Source: Mesorhabditis belari (lineage: Eukaryota > Nematoda > Chromadorea > Rhabditida > Rhabditidae). From it: a DNA stretch of 64,000 bases. Shown here piece after piece: positions 35,806 through 46,918 of this stretch. The stretch's first letter is position 1, and every line of letters begins with the position of its first letter. The stretch is taken from positions 682,001-746,000 of the forward strand of contig CAUEEP010000927.1 of assembly GCA_958450365.1 (NCBI GenBank). Reading direction: 5' to 3'. Both the position numbers and the translations under genes were made by a program. A model generated the notes under the pieces. The model was not told the DNA's origin, searched no databases, and saw only the letters and a program-made list of their open reading frames with translations.

Positions 35806-36715
35806 CAAGAAATTCTTGATTTCTTTGATTCGTTTTAATGGAATCCCAAATGGAAACATTTGCCGCTGATGAGAAAAACAGATTTCGATTAGATTTTGAT
35901 GGATTTTTCTTGAAGAGGAAAAGAAAACATTCCTTTTTTCAAAAATAGACATCAAGAAGAAATTCTAAGTGTTGATTGACCTCTTTTAATCAATCAAAAT
36001 CACTTTCCTTTCAATTGATCGATCAATCTGAAAAAAGCCAGTTTTTATCTCCGAATTTGCTCCATTTTCTTCAAAGAAATTGGCATTTCTCCATCAAGTT
36101 TTTCCAAAGCTTTATAGTTAAAATAAACGTTTTTTCTAATAATCAAAGATAAATTTCTTTATTGCAACGATCAATATTCCACCCGTTTTCTTTGAAGAGG
36201 TCACTCAAAATAACAAAAGGCTAAGAGAAAATCTGGCAATTCGAAAAAGAAAAGAAGAGATCGATTTAAAAAAAAGTAATCAAAAACCGATTCTAAGCCC
36301 ACATTGTCTTATAATTTTTGAAATATTCATCAGTTTCAGTTTTTGGTCGAATTGGAGTCACCGAGATCGTATTTCGACGCTCGCCTTTCCGGCGTTTAGC
36401 GAAATTTGAAAGGAATTGCAAGAGTCGGTGGACACTGAAATTCTTTCATCAAATTTTATCAGTCTTTAAATCTATTATTTTAAATAGATGTCGTAGCCGA
36501 AAAGGTTTTTCAGTCGATATGGTTTTCCCTTTTTCGATTAGCCGAGAAAATTCAAACCTTTTCGGCTATATTTGTATCTATAACTTACGAATCAGCTTCA
36601 GTTCGGACAATGCATAGAACGTAGAAAATTCGCTGGTAGAAATCGAGCTGAAGTGTAGATTTTGAGAAAAAGAAATGGTAGATTTAAGGATTGTTGAATT
36701 GTGTTTGCGGCCAAA

Positions 36716-36806
36716 AACACGGGAATCCAGCCGCCGGGACCGAACCCTCGACCTCACCACTAGAATACAAGACTCCTAGCCACTCGGCCACAGACCAATC
36801 GGGACT
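36716..36806 (-). tRNA. tRNA-like pseudogene with good A and B boxes
   Basis: The minus strand reads TGTGGCCGAGTGGCTAGGAG (A box, Leu/Ser-like D arm) and GGTCGAGGGTTCGGTCCCGG (B box). Acceptor and T stems do not pair well, so it is probably a pseudogene or a tRNA-derived SINE. No mature anticodon can be assigned. Confidence 0.35.
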
Positions 36807-36987
36807 GCCGTCTCTGTTTACAAACTTATAGGCACTTTCGCGATGAATCTTTAAATCCTTGAGGGTCTAAGATTAAGATTGGTGATCTATAAAATAATTT
36901 GAACGCTTATTGCTAAGTCTACAAGTGTATACTGTAACTGTAAGATCCTTTAGCTTTTCTTTCATAATTACATGTTTTTCTGGCACT

Positions 36988-37165
36988 CACCCAATCCAAC
37001 ATTGTCCAACACAATCCCTGTGTGTCTGGTGGAAGTTCTCCAAAAGCAATTGCTGCCAGATTTCCCAAAAGAAATAAGACAGAAAGGAAATTGCTTGCAG
37101 TCAATGGGAGAAATAATTTCGCTGAAGCTATCGACTCGGCGATTTGATATCTCTGCAATTTCCAT
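36988..37165 (-). CDS. Exon encoding TM6 region of a Sra-superfamily chemoreceptor, probably 3' part of the gene at 38494-39932
   Basis: Minus strand, acceptor AAATTGCAG, then RYQIAESIASAKLFLPLTAS and a hydrophobic helix (NFLSVLFLLGNLAAIAFG) ending ...TMLDW before donor GTGAGT. RYQxxExxxSxxLxxP is the pattern of the TM5-TM6 loop and TM6 in the nematode sra/srab/sre group. It continues the receptor exons upstream, but the linking TM5 exon and the TM7 exon were not found, so the gene is either decayed or has exons I cannot see. Confidence 0.55.
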
Positions 37166-38054
37166 AGTAAATGCATTGCTAGTAGAATATCTACTTTTTT
37201 AGACTTTGGATAAGACTATAAAGGGTACTGTAGTTGTAAAAGATTGAACTTTTCTCTAATCAATCAAATTCTGTTTCTCTTTACCCAATTTTTTAGGTTC
37301 ATTTAGAGTTCGAGCACAAATTTTCCCACTAACTTTTACATGACGTGGGAAATTTTACAAGAACGGTTTGACTACAAAATTTTACCTTTTCTATGATAAT
37401 GCACGTTCTGGGAAAAAAGATAATTGAACATTTTAGCTTAAAGAAATCTGTAGTTTAAAATTCAATCAACAAGGCATCAAAGATGACGATTTGAGAATGA
37501 TCAGTACAATGTGTGGAAACATCCAATGTTTGGTGGATTTAATTTGTCAGAGATAAGCAAAATTAGTAGACTGAAGGATACCAGAAAGGCTGTGCTTCTG
37601 CTATTGGTTGGAGAGTTGATTTAAAGCTAAATCAACCTGTGACAGTGATGCTCCTTGATGTCTCGTCGACCAGTCTTGTTTTGTTCGATGCAACACATAG
37701 CCGGTCATCTAAATTTCGAGAAGTCGATTGAGTTTTAGATCTATTTCTTATCCAAGCACTTATTAAATAACGATCCTGTAAAAAGTAGGAAACTAGAAAA
37801 AGATAAAACTATAAAACTTCCAACTAAACAAACTTTAAAACCAGGATTGTTCCAAACAAAGCCAGATCCAGAGTGATGATCTTGCTTGGCTTAGCCTGGC
37901 TTTATTGCAAGCTTGGCTAGCAAATAGCTGGAATAGCTGAATCCAGCTTTCGTCTAGCCTGGCTTACAAATATCCCTACTCAAAATAGCTCTTCTATTTC
38001 AGTTTGGAAAATGTTTTCCGTCATTTATTCTTTCAATTTCAATAAAACACAATC

Positions 38055-38217
38055 CCACACAAGCTTTCAAAAGTATGTCAGATGTCAGATGAAAAATGAC
38101 ATACTTATCCATACAGATAAGTATGTCATTTTTACTGACAATGACAAGTAACAATGACATTTTTTATCTGACATCTGACATACTTATCCATACAGATAAT
38201 TATGTCATTTTTCAAAG
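38055..38217. repeat. Foldback of GTATGTCAGATGTCAGAT / ACATACTTATCCATACAG
   Basis: Alternating direct and inverted copies of ATGACATACTTATCCATACA around a short centre. Likely a small MITE inside the chemoreceptor region. Confidence 0.75.
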
Positions 38218-38493
38218 ATCAAAACGAGAACATTGTAAACTTCATACAATTTGATACAGACATTGTAAATTTCTTTTATATTTTATTTTCAAATTTGATC
38301 ATTTACATCAAAAATCTTTTATTTCGAATGTTTTCCGTGAATTCTTTATCTCAAAAATCTCTAGAGAATCGAAAAAAAGGCAATAAAAGAAATAAAAGAA
38401 ACAAAAGAAACAAAAGAAACAAAAGAAACATTTAGAAATGAAATGTTTTCTTTTTATTTGTGATTTAGGAAATTAAGGGCTAATTGGATTATT

Positions 38494-39932
38494 TTACGAG
38501 TCCAGGAATGAAATATGAAATTTGGAACTTAAAAGAATATCTATAAAGTACAAATTTCTAATAAAGAAAGATGAAAAGCTTTTTATTTAAATTTAAATTT
38601 ATAAATTTACCGGTAAAGTCGATGTTTGCATTGTGAACATCCAAATAAAAGCAAAAGTGTTGAAGAAATCTTCTGAAAATTTCACAAATCTATATAGATT
38701 TTTCAATTTTTAAACGAAAATTCAACGAAATTTGTGTTAGAAACGGAAAATGATTCAACAAAAAGATCGATTTTCAAGGAGAAGTCACAAACCGTGTGCT
38801 GGATAGGCTGCAATTTTTGAGTGTTTTTGTTGTTTTGAATTTAGGAAAGTTTGCAACAAAACTTACTTGTTGCAATCAGCAGAAGAGTCATCACGATGAG
38901 AACGATCAGAAACTGTAAATCTTTTGTTTTAATCTTTTGAAACGATTCCAATTCGAAATTCTAAAACAATTCCAGCTACCCATAGTGTGTACCTTTTATG
39001 TCAATCATAAGAAAAAGTGGCATCTGGCACACTGTCCTAGGTAAAGGTCCCGAAAAAGACCTCCTCCCGGTTTAATTACCCAAGTTTTTTTTTCCATACC
39101 CGTTTTGTCGAAAAAAGGTTTATCGGAATAGTTTTGAAACAATTCAATTCGTTTATATAAGCGGTGTGTACCTTTTATGTCATTCGTAAGAAAAAGTGGC
39201 ATCTGGCACACTGTCCTAGGTAAAGGTCCCGAAAAAGACCTTTTTTTGGGTTTAATTACCCAAGTTTTTTTTGCATACACGTTTTGTCGAAAAAAGGTTT
39301 ATCGGAATAGGTTAAATTTGGGTAATAATAATAATTGGTAAACTGGACAACCGTTCTAATGAAGAATAAGCTTCATCTCCTTTCAATCAAACAAAATCTC
39401 TCACCGTTAAAGCCGCAAATCCAAGTTTGACTCGAATCGAATTCAAATGTTCATATCGATTTGTCATTTGTGCACAAATAAAACGCTCGATAATAAAAGA
39501 GAAAAATGATCCTCGATACCAATTATATCCAACTTGCATTCCATAAAAGCAAAAATTTGAGATCTAAAAGAATAAACCCTCTGGATTTCTTTCATTTTTA
39601 CTTGTGCCAGTAAAGCTTTATCTTCCCAATTTAATGTGATAAGGGTAATGATTCGAATGAGAAGCATCCAAAGAACTGAGAGGGTCATCAGAGTGACGTT
39701 GAATCTGAAAGAATTCTCAAATTAGTGAAATCAGCTTAGTAACAGCATTTTCTATACGGTGATTGATTTGATTTTGATTATGAAAGCTTTTTAAGGCATT
39801 GCATTAATGCGTAATGCATTACCTCATATTCCCATGCAATTTCGTCTTCATCGCTAGCCGAAACGATGTGTAAATGAGAATTGGAATGAGGAAAAGGTAA
39901 ACGGAATATTCGAGAAAATCCGTTCCTCCCAT
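38494..39932 (-). CDS. Sra-superfamily (sra/srab/sre-like) chemoreceptor, N-terminal part, probably broken
   Basis: Minus-strand exons beginning ATG at 39930-39932: TM1 (EYSVYLFLIPILIYTSF), TM2 (39597-39705, FNVTLMTLSVLWMLLIRI), TM3 (ISNFCFYGMQVGYNWY ... FIIERFICAQMTNRYE), TM4 (GFAALT joined to FLIVLIVMTLLLIAT at 38882-38915) and a TM5-like piece (FFNTFAFIWMFTMQT). IERFxxA...RYE at the end of TM3 is the diagnostic motif of this nematode chemosensory group. One reading then runs into a short exon and a stop at 38494. Alternatively, splicing continues to the TM6 exon at 36988-37165. The intron 38915-39405 holds two SL1-like elements. Odour ligand unknown. Confidence 0.55.
39005..39120 (+). other. 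SL1-like element 1
   Basis: 39069-39087 reads GGTTTAATTACCCAAGTTT, identical to the first 19 of the 22 bases of C. elegans SL1, followed by a T run instead of GAG. The preceding 64 bases (AAGAAAAAGTGGCATCTGGC, ACACTG, AAAGGTCCCGAAAAAGACC) are shared with elements 2 and 3. Confidence 0.7.
39178..39302 (+). other. SL1-like element 2
   Basis: SL1 19-mer at 39249-39267. About 90% identical to element 1 both upstream and for about 45 bases downstream (TTTTGTCGAAAAAAGGTTTA). Probably a local duplication. Confidence 0.7.
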
Positions 39933-40297
39933 TCTCTTCAATTAAAAGTCTTCAGATCATAAATATCGCATATTCTAAACTTTTTTGTATTGAGTTGATG
40001 GAAAAGAAATTAGAAAAGAGATATCGAAATTCGGAAGATTCGGAAAATGCGTGTCTAGGGGTTATTTTTGACGCCGATCACGAAACACATGTTTTTAGCC
40101 TAGGTTTCTGCACGGAAAACTAACGAAACGTGAAAACAGCCATTTTTTGGCTCTGCCGCCCTTTACTAAAATAGCTGTAAAAACTTTTAGAAAAGAGATA
40201 TCTCAAAACGGTTTTTACCAATCGATCCGTCTTGAATTCAGCTTTAGGATGAGCTATAAAGAGTGAATTGAGAACAAAGAGAATGTGAATTCTCTGT

Positions 40298-40392
40298 AAA
40301 CTTGGGTAATTAAACCGAGTCGAAGGCTTTTTCGGGACCTTCACTCAGAGCAGTGTGCTATATGCCGCTTTTTCCTACGAGTGACATTAAAA
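40298..40392 (-). other. SL1-like element 3
   Basis: Minus strand: the SL1 19-mer at 40298-40316, followed by ACAGAG, not the canonical GAG. The upstream block (AGGAAAAAGCGGCATATAGC, GAAGGTCCCGAAAAAGCC) is diverged from elements 1 and 2 but alignable. The downstream sequence differs from theirs. No Sm-site or stem-loops of an SL RNA were recognised. Confidence 0.65.
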
Positions 40393-40765
40393 GAACGCAT
40401 AAAGGATCTTTAATTCACGAAACATTTCCAAGAACTGGTTAAGAGCTTTCACTACAACAATAAATCTTTCCAAAATTCGCGCATAAAGCTTGTTTCTAAT
40501 AAATCAAATTTATTAAAAACAAGCAAAAATTAAATAAAATTGATTTTAAAAGTATGAAAACAAGGCTAGAAATTGAAAATTCATAAAATAAAATAAATAG
40601 ATTCAAATTTGGGGCAAATTTTCGCAAATTTTGACACATTTTTTTGTATCAGAGATCACTTAATTCAATCATTCAATTTTTGAGTATTGTAAATGTAATG
40701 TTAAGTATAAAAATAAAGTAAGTAAATGTAAAGTGTAAATATTGAAAAGTTTTCAAATTCAATTC

Positions 40766-40816
40766 AATTTTGAATTGAATTGAATTGAATTGAATTGAAT
40801 TGAATTGAATTGAATT
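40766..40816 (+). repeat. (TTGAA)n pentanucleotide
   Basis: About ten TTGAA units. Confidence 0.95.
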
Positions 40817-41221
40817 TGAAAATGATTACGGTTGTGCAGAAAAGTGGTTCTTTTCTGTGAAATCTTATTTAATGTTTTGATTTGAATGTCTGGTTTTCTT
40901 GTCCCGCCAAAGATTGCTTTTAAGATAAAGGGCGGAAAAGGTGGAGCCCACTTTACATTGGCACTTTTCATATTCTCTCCGTATTCCTTTCGTATTCCTT
41001 TTGTATTGCCATGAAACACTGAACCAACGATTAATCCTATTTTATTGTATTTCTTGCTAGATTCAGAATAAATATCTAATGATCAACGCCCCTATCGGTA
41101 TTCTCGCACGACATTGCACAACGGTGGTCAAGTAAAGAAGGAAAGCAAAAACAAGTACGTTGATAAAAATATGTTTTCATCAAATTTGTTATTTCCTTTC
41201 GAGTTTAAAGATAATTAGAGA

Positions 41222-41470
41222 GAGAAATGAAATTCGACGTTTGACAAATCGAGTACAAAGGTTGCTTTCATCGCAATTGATAAGCAAACAACAAAAGTGT
41301 TCCTGTTTGAGTATCAAAAGAGTTATTTGGCTAGGTATAAATAGTAATATAAATAGTAAAGTTCGACGTTTGACAAATCGAGTACAAAGGTTGCTTTCAT
41401 CTTAACTGATAAGCAAACAACAAAAGTCTTCAAGTTTGAGTATCAAAAGAGTTATTTGGTTAGGGATATC
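41222..41470 (+). repeat. Tandem duplication, about 110-base unit
   Basis: TTCGACGTTTGACAAATCGA through AAAAGAGTTATTTGG at 41230-41330 and 41361-41460. Confidence 0.9.
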
Positions 41471-42104
41471 CAGTAATTTCCGTTTAAATCCCGCAACAAT
41501 TCTTTTAAATCATAATAATGCTATTGAAAAATAATGAATAATATCTGAAAAGCAGCTATCATTTAGTTAAAGAAGTTTCCCAAGTAATCGAAAAGTGTTC
41601 TCCTGTCATTGGTAGAGGGCAGTCTTCTCGTTCCCTATTCCTTATTCCCATCACTCCTTATTCCCATCACTTATCATATTACTCCAAAGATCATAAACAT
41701 CAAAGCTTCCTTTTGAGCTAAGTCTAGATTAAAAAATTGAGGTAGAACGGATAAAAACAGGAGCTTTTGTGTGAAAAATTTATGATCACTTACGGAAATT
41801 TATGAGAGTCAAGTTTTTTAATTTGAATGTGCAGGGAATGGCGATGTATAGTCACCAAGAAATTCATTTTACTATAAAATTCTTTAAAGGGTACTGTGAC
41901 TTTTTTTGCAACTGAAATTGAGTGCCGAACAAAATTTATTGTAACAAAACAAGTTGGCTTTGCAAGTATTAGGTTAATGATTTTCGTTTCTTTTCGTAAA
42001 AATAATAAATTAAAACCCGTTTTAATATTATTTTCCAAAAAATAATTAGCTTTTCTAATGAAACAAAAACAAAATTCAAATTGGTGCATTTGTTGATCTT
42101 AAAC

Positions 42105-42295
42105 GGAAAGACGGAAAGAGGAAGAGTAAGAGGAAGAGGTAGAGGAAAAGGAAAGAGGAAGAGGAAAGAGGAAGGGAGGGGAGGGGGAAAGGGGGAAGGG
42201 AGGGGGGGGGGGGGGAAGAGGAAAGAGGAAAGAGGAAGAGGAAAAGGAAAGAGGAAGAGGAAAGAGGAAGAGGAAAAGGAGAAGGAAGGATGAAA
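42105..42295 (+). repeat. Purine tract with 14-G run
   Basis: GGAAGAGGAAAAGGAAAGAG-type repeats with an uninterrupted run of 14 G at 42202-42215 and several GGGG neighbours. Confidence 0.95.
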
Positions 42296-43149
42296 AGGAA
42301 CGAGAAGACTGCCCTCTACCAAGGACAACACTAAATTGCCAAGAAATCAAACATTACTCCATAAACAAAGCAGACTAAAGCTTAATCCAATGAACATTAG
42401 CAACAGTATCTCCAAATTCTATTGTAAATGTTCAACCCAAACAAATGAATCGAATCTCGCAAATTTTCCAAGAACCCAGCCAATTCCCCTCAAATTCTTC
42501 AACACCAACAATCAACATTTCCCAATTATTTTCGTTTAAATTTCTGTTCAATCAAAAGCCGTCAAAATGCGATTTTCTTGGCTAAAGTGAAAACAATTTT
42601 CTTTGATTTCGAATTATTTTAGAGTTTTAGAGACTTTTTGAGGGAATTAAGCTCATTTTCGGAAACCTTTTGGGAAGTTTAAAGGTTTTTCTGTTTATTT
42701 TCATTTATTTCAATTCATTAACCCCGCAAATTATTGCGATTTTTCGGGGAAAATCAAAAAAAGCGAAGACGTTCGCGAAATTTGAATTAGAAATTTTCTA
42801 TTAAAAATGTTGTTGAGCCCTGAAAAAAATGTGAAATGTCAACAGGTGATTCGATTTTTTAAAAAGTGAAATGTTATATTTTTTACGTCAGAAAGAGAAT
42901 TTATTAAAGAAATTTGGGGAAAATTTGAAAATGCTGTGATTTCAGCATTTGATCTTTTGGTAAAGGAAAAATTTTGGAGTTTTAGGCTCACAAAAAAGAC
43001 GTTTCAATTAAAATTTTCCCAGCTAATCTCCCACGAAAATTTGGGTTACTTTTTGAGGGAATTAAGCCCATTTTCGGAAACCTTTTGGGAAGGTCACATT
43101 TTTGGAGATTTGAATAAAAATGAAACCGGTTTTTTCGAACAAAAATAGC

Positions 43150-43568
43150 TACCGGAAATACTGTAATTGGACCCCACCCCTATAATGACGGTCCGGAGCG
43201 TTGCGTAGTCTAGCTTTGAACGAGTTTTTCTCGACACTGGTTTATGCTACAATGTACGCCTAGGTATCAAAAAAATAGCTGAAATTCAGGGCTATTTTTT
43301 GATACTAAAGACGCATTTTTTGATACCAAAGATAATGACGGTGCGGAGCGTTGCGTAGTCTAGCTTTGACAGCGTTTTTCTCGACACTGGTTTAAGCTAC
43401 AATGCGCGCTTAGGTATCAAAAAATAGCCCTGAATTTCAGCTATTTTTTGATACCAAAGACACATTTTTTGAAAGTACGGGCGCTTTGAAAAAAATGAAA
43501 TACTAAAAAACTTTTGCGACTACGCGACTGTACGAGGGGGGTGGGGTACTATTACAGTATTTACGGTA
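43150..43568. mobile_element. Palindromic MITE, family TACCGTAAATACTGTAAT, copy 3
   Basis: From TACCGGAAATACTGTAATTG to ATTACAGTATTTACGGTA, with the same internal blocks as copies 1 and 2 in the opposite order. Confidence 0.9.
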
Positions 43569-44039
43569 TGTATTTTAAAAAACTTTTAGTAAGAATTCGA
43601 GAATTTTATAAAAATAAGGTTTAGAAGTATTTTGTGTTTAGGAATTATGCAAAAAAAAAGAAGAAATTCATAAGTCTCTGGGGAAATTTTAGAAGAAAAT
43701 AAGTGTTGCTGTTCCCTGTTTGGAACATTTCACAGTCTAATTTCAAAAAGGTATTTAAATACAATGTAGCAGTTCCTCTTTCGTAAATTGCCATAATTTG
43801 GGGTTAGATTGAAGTAAAAACAATGCTTAAAAGGGTAACAATTTAGCACATTTATCCGTTTTGAGTTGAGATGGAATGTAAAAAGCCGTGTCTGCTCACA
43901 AAAAAGTTATACTTTACTCAAAATCACCAATTTCTATTTAAAGAACAAGTTTTAATAATGTAAAAATGTAATGCGAGTAAAAATAAAAAGCTTGAATGGG
44001 TTTAAATCTAAAAATTGGCAAGTTAGACCGAGCTTGGCT

Positions 44040-44345
44040 TTACAGGTGCAAGATAGACAACTCAAAGTAGACGTTTACAGATAGACAAGAGAGAGATATC
44101 TTAAGATAGACATTTACAGGTAGACAAGAGAGACATCTCAAAGTAGACGTTTACAGGTAGACAAGTTAGACAACTCAAGATAGACATTTACAGGTAGACA
44201 AGAGAGACATTTGCAGGTAGACAAGATAGACATCTCAAAGTAAACGTTAGACGCTTACAGGTAGACAAGATAGACATCTCAAGATAGACATTTACAGGTA
44301 GACAAGATAGATCTTAAAGATAGACATGTCTAATGTCTATCTTTA
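44040..44345 (+). repeat. TTTACAGGTAGACAAGATAGACATC minisatellite
   Basis: About ten irregular 25-40-base units built from ACAGGTAGACAAGA and GACATCTCAAGATAGACATT. Confidence 0.9.
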
Positions 44346-45914
44346 AGATAAACAAGAAAAACTCAAATCCGAACCAAATTCCACTTTCGTTTTCTTTTTC
44401 CGCTTCCTCTAAAATTTTATCTACAGATAGAAACCCACATTTTCAGAACAATCGACCAAGAAACCGCTGAGAAAATGACGGTGAAATAGGTTCGGATTGG
44501 AATATTTCCATGTTTAGTGTCAGTTCAGCTGCCAGTTCAGACAAATTCAGTTCAGTTGAACATCTCTGGACCGGTTACTGTTAAATTGGCTGTAGAACAA
44601 GAGAAAACTTTTTTAAACTGGTAACCAATCTCATTCTTTTGTAAAATTAGGTTTTAAAAGATTGGAAAGATTGAAGAATGAGGTTCAAGTTCTAAAATTC
44701 TAGAGTTTTAAAATTCTAAAAAAGTTTTAAACTCTGCAATTCTAGAATTACAGAGTTTAAAACTTAAACTCCTTTTGTAAAGAGAATGGTCGATGAAATC
44801 AAAGATTTAGAAGAAAATCTGTTAATTTAATCAGAAAGAAGGAAGAATTCTCTCATAAATCAGATCAATTAGCATCAAACATTTCGTACTAATTGACATT
44901 TCTTTTGTTTTTCATTTCCCGAGTAAAATCTTCGTTTTTCAGTAATTGAGCAACGTATTCAAGAATCGAAAAATTAAAAACTGAAAAGTTAAAAAGTTAA
45001 AAACTTTTTAGCAAGTTCAGAAGCATTTGAGGGAAATTTTGAGTTCATTTTCTTGATGTAACTAGTTCAAAAAATTAAAATAAACACCTGGAAGAGTCGG
45101 AGTTGATCAAGCAATTCTATTTTCGAAATATTCGTGCTGGCGAAGGGAACTTTAAGAAGAAAAGACAGACAGTAGACAGATTACAAAAGAAGAATTAACT
45201 GAGAAATGATTGTGTCGGGGATGATGTGATGGATGAACTCACTAGAGAAAGGCGCTTGAAATGCCTTTAGCCTTCCATTCACATTCCATCCTTCCATTCA
45301 CAGACAATTCTTTGTCAATCTCTGGACCATTTCGATAGCCACAAAGCCTATTTGAATCTATTCGATTAGTCTAAAACGAAACATGCATCATTATTATATA
45401 TTTTTAGTGTTTTGTCCTTTTCTTGTATTTAAATTCATTTGTATTAATCTTTGCATATTTTATTTTTATGTCCTGAATCAAGTATCTATATATTTATATG
45501 GTAAACATTCTGAAAAACATTCTCCTCCCATTTTCTATTATTCTCGAAGTCTTCCACTCGGAGATAATCACCCCGGAATCCCCCAGAAATCTCTCCTCAA
45601 ACCAGGCAATTTTCGAGCATTTCCAAAATTGGACCCTATTTTTAAAAATCTCATATTGATTTTTATGACTAAATTTCAAAAAGATGTGACATGAAGGACA
45701 ATGAATTTTTGGCAAGTCTGTTCATTTTTGAATGTTTTCAAGAACAAAGTAAGGACAACAGTCAAAAATCACATTTAATCTATATTCTTACATAAAACAA
45801 AGCGTTTATTCTTAAAGTTTGATAAATTTTTGGCTAAACTAGTAACCTAAGCTTGACTACTTCTGAAATATCTACTAATCTGTAGGAGTTATTCAAAAGT
45901 CTAAAGGCTTGATC

Positions 45915-46262
45915 GACTAGGCTCAGGTTTAGGCTTAGGCTCAAGCTCAGGCTCAGGCTCAGGCTTGATCGACTAGGCTCAGGTTTAGGCTTAGGCCTAT
46001 GCTCAGGCTCAGGCTCAGGCTTGATAGACTAGGCTTGGACTTAGTGCGAAGGCTAGCGGCTAGCGCCTCGCACTAAGTCTATTTGGGCTTGGGCTTAAGC
46101 CCCATTTTCTGGATCTCTGCCAGTTCTCGTTAGGCTTAGGCTCAGGCTTGATCGACTAGGCTTAGGCTTAGGCATAGGCATAGGCTTAGGCTTGATCGAC
46201 TAGGCTCAGGCCTAGACTCAGGCTCAGGCCTAGACTCAGGCTCAGGCTCAGGCTTGATCGAC
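45915..46262 (+). repeat. Degenerate telomere-like repeat (TTAGGC/TCAGGC) with TTGATCGACTA spacers
   Basis: Hexamers TTAGGC, TCAGGC, ATAGGC and TTGGGC run in phase, punctuated six or seven times by TTGATCGACTA. TTAGGC is the nematode telomere unit. A 20-base palindrome (GACTTAGTGCGA ... TCGCACTAAGTC) interrupts the tract at about 46038-46080. Confidence 0.8.
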
Positions 46263-46918
46263 TAAGCTGTACTAGATCGACTGTTCTATAGAAAATCTTC
46301 AGGTAATGTTTTCAGTTTACAAGAGTAATCGATACCGTCGTTTTTTCACCTAATACTCTTAATTTATTATTCAAAACCGACAGCTGTGATCAAAACCAAA
46401 TCGAAAAGATCATTGCAATTCTTTTCACTGCCAATTACCAAGAAATCATTAAATTCCATTGGACTCTTTATAGGGTTTCGAATGCAAAAAGTCTTTTCCT
46501 TTATATAAAACTATTGTTCCCCTAGCAACTGGACGTCGAGAGGCCTGAAAATTTTTTGATTTTAGCCCAAAAAGCTCAAGAAATTCTCTCAGTCAACCCT
46601 ATTTTTAAATAATCATTATTTTCATCAAAAACTAATCACTATTTACTCAAATTTGAATCGAAATTCTCTATAATTACTACTGAATGAAAAAGGCTTGAAT
46701 AGTCTACAGTTTGAATATTCTATTCTTGAATATTCTATTCTACAGTTTTCATGAATGGAAACATGAAAAGAGGAGGGTTGACTCGTGGGTTTTATGGGTA
46801 TAAATTGATGGATTGAGATCTATTTTTAGAGGATTTTTATGAGAAAACTTTCATTTAATTATAGTCAGATGGTTAAATGGGTCAGATGGTCAGATAAAAA
46901 GGTTAAAAATCTTTTCAG

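Larger units (their letters stand above)
31354..36967. other. Repeat-rich spacer upstream of the monooxygenase
   Basis: No gene supported. It contains the GA-rich tract (32030-32255), the right copy of the flanking direct repeat, a mariner-like element in a minisatellite (34 kb), the CAGCCAAAG minisatellite (35.6 kb) and a tRNA-like relic (36.7 kb). A 125-codon minus-strand frame at 33439-33816 has no recognised domain, and I do not call it. Confidence 0.6.
39933..46918. other. Repeat-rich spacer between chemoreceptor and ammonium transporter
   Basis: No gene supported. The repeats are listed separately. Between 44.35 and 45.9 kb I see only AT-rich unique DNA with short frames (one of 103 codons at 45383) that lack any family pattern. 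Confidence 0.6.

Noticed and set aside
39005..39280. 91-codon minus-strand frame
   Set aside because: It runs through the duplicated SL1-like elements and repeats the same words twice; a repeat artefact.
39005..40392. Calling the SL1-like elements functional SL RNA genes
   Set aside because: The leader is not followed by GAG and a GT donor, and no Sm-binding site or SL RNA stem-loops follow in any copy.
45383..45694. 103-codon frame with hydrophobic start
   Set aside because: AT-rich Phe/Ile/Tyr composition, no homology pattern, no exon partners.
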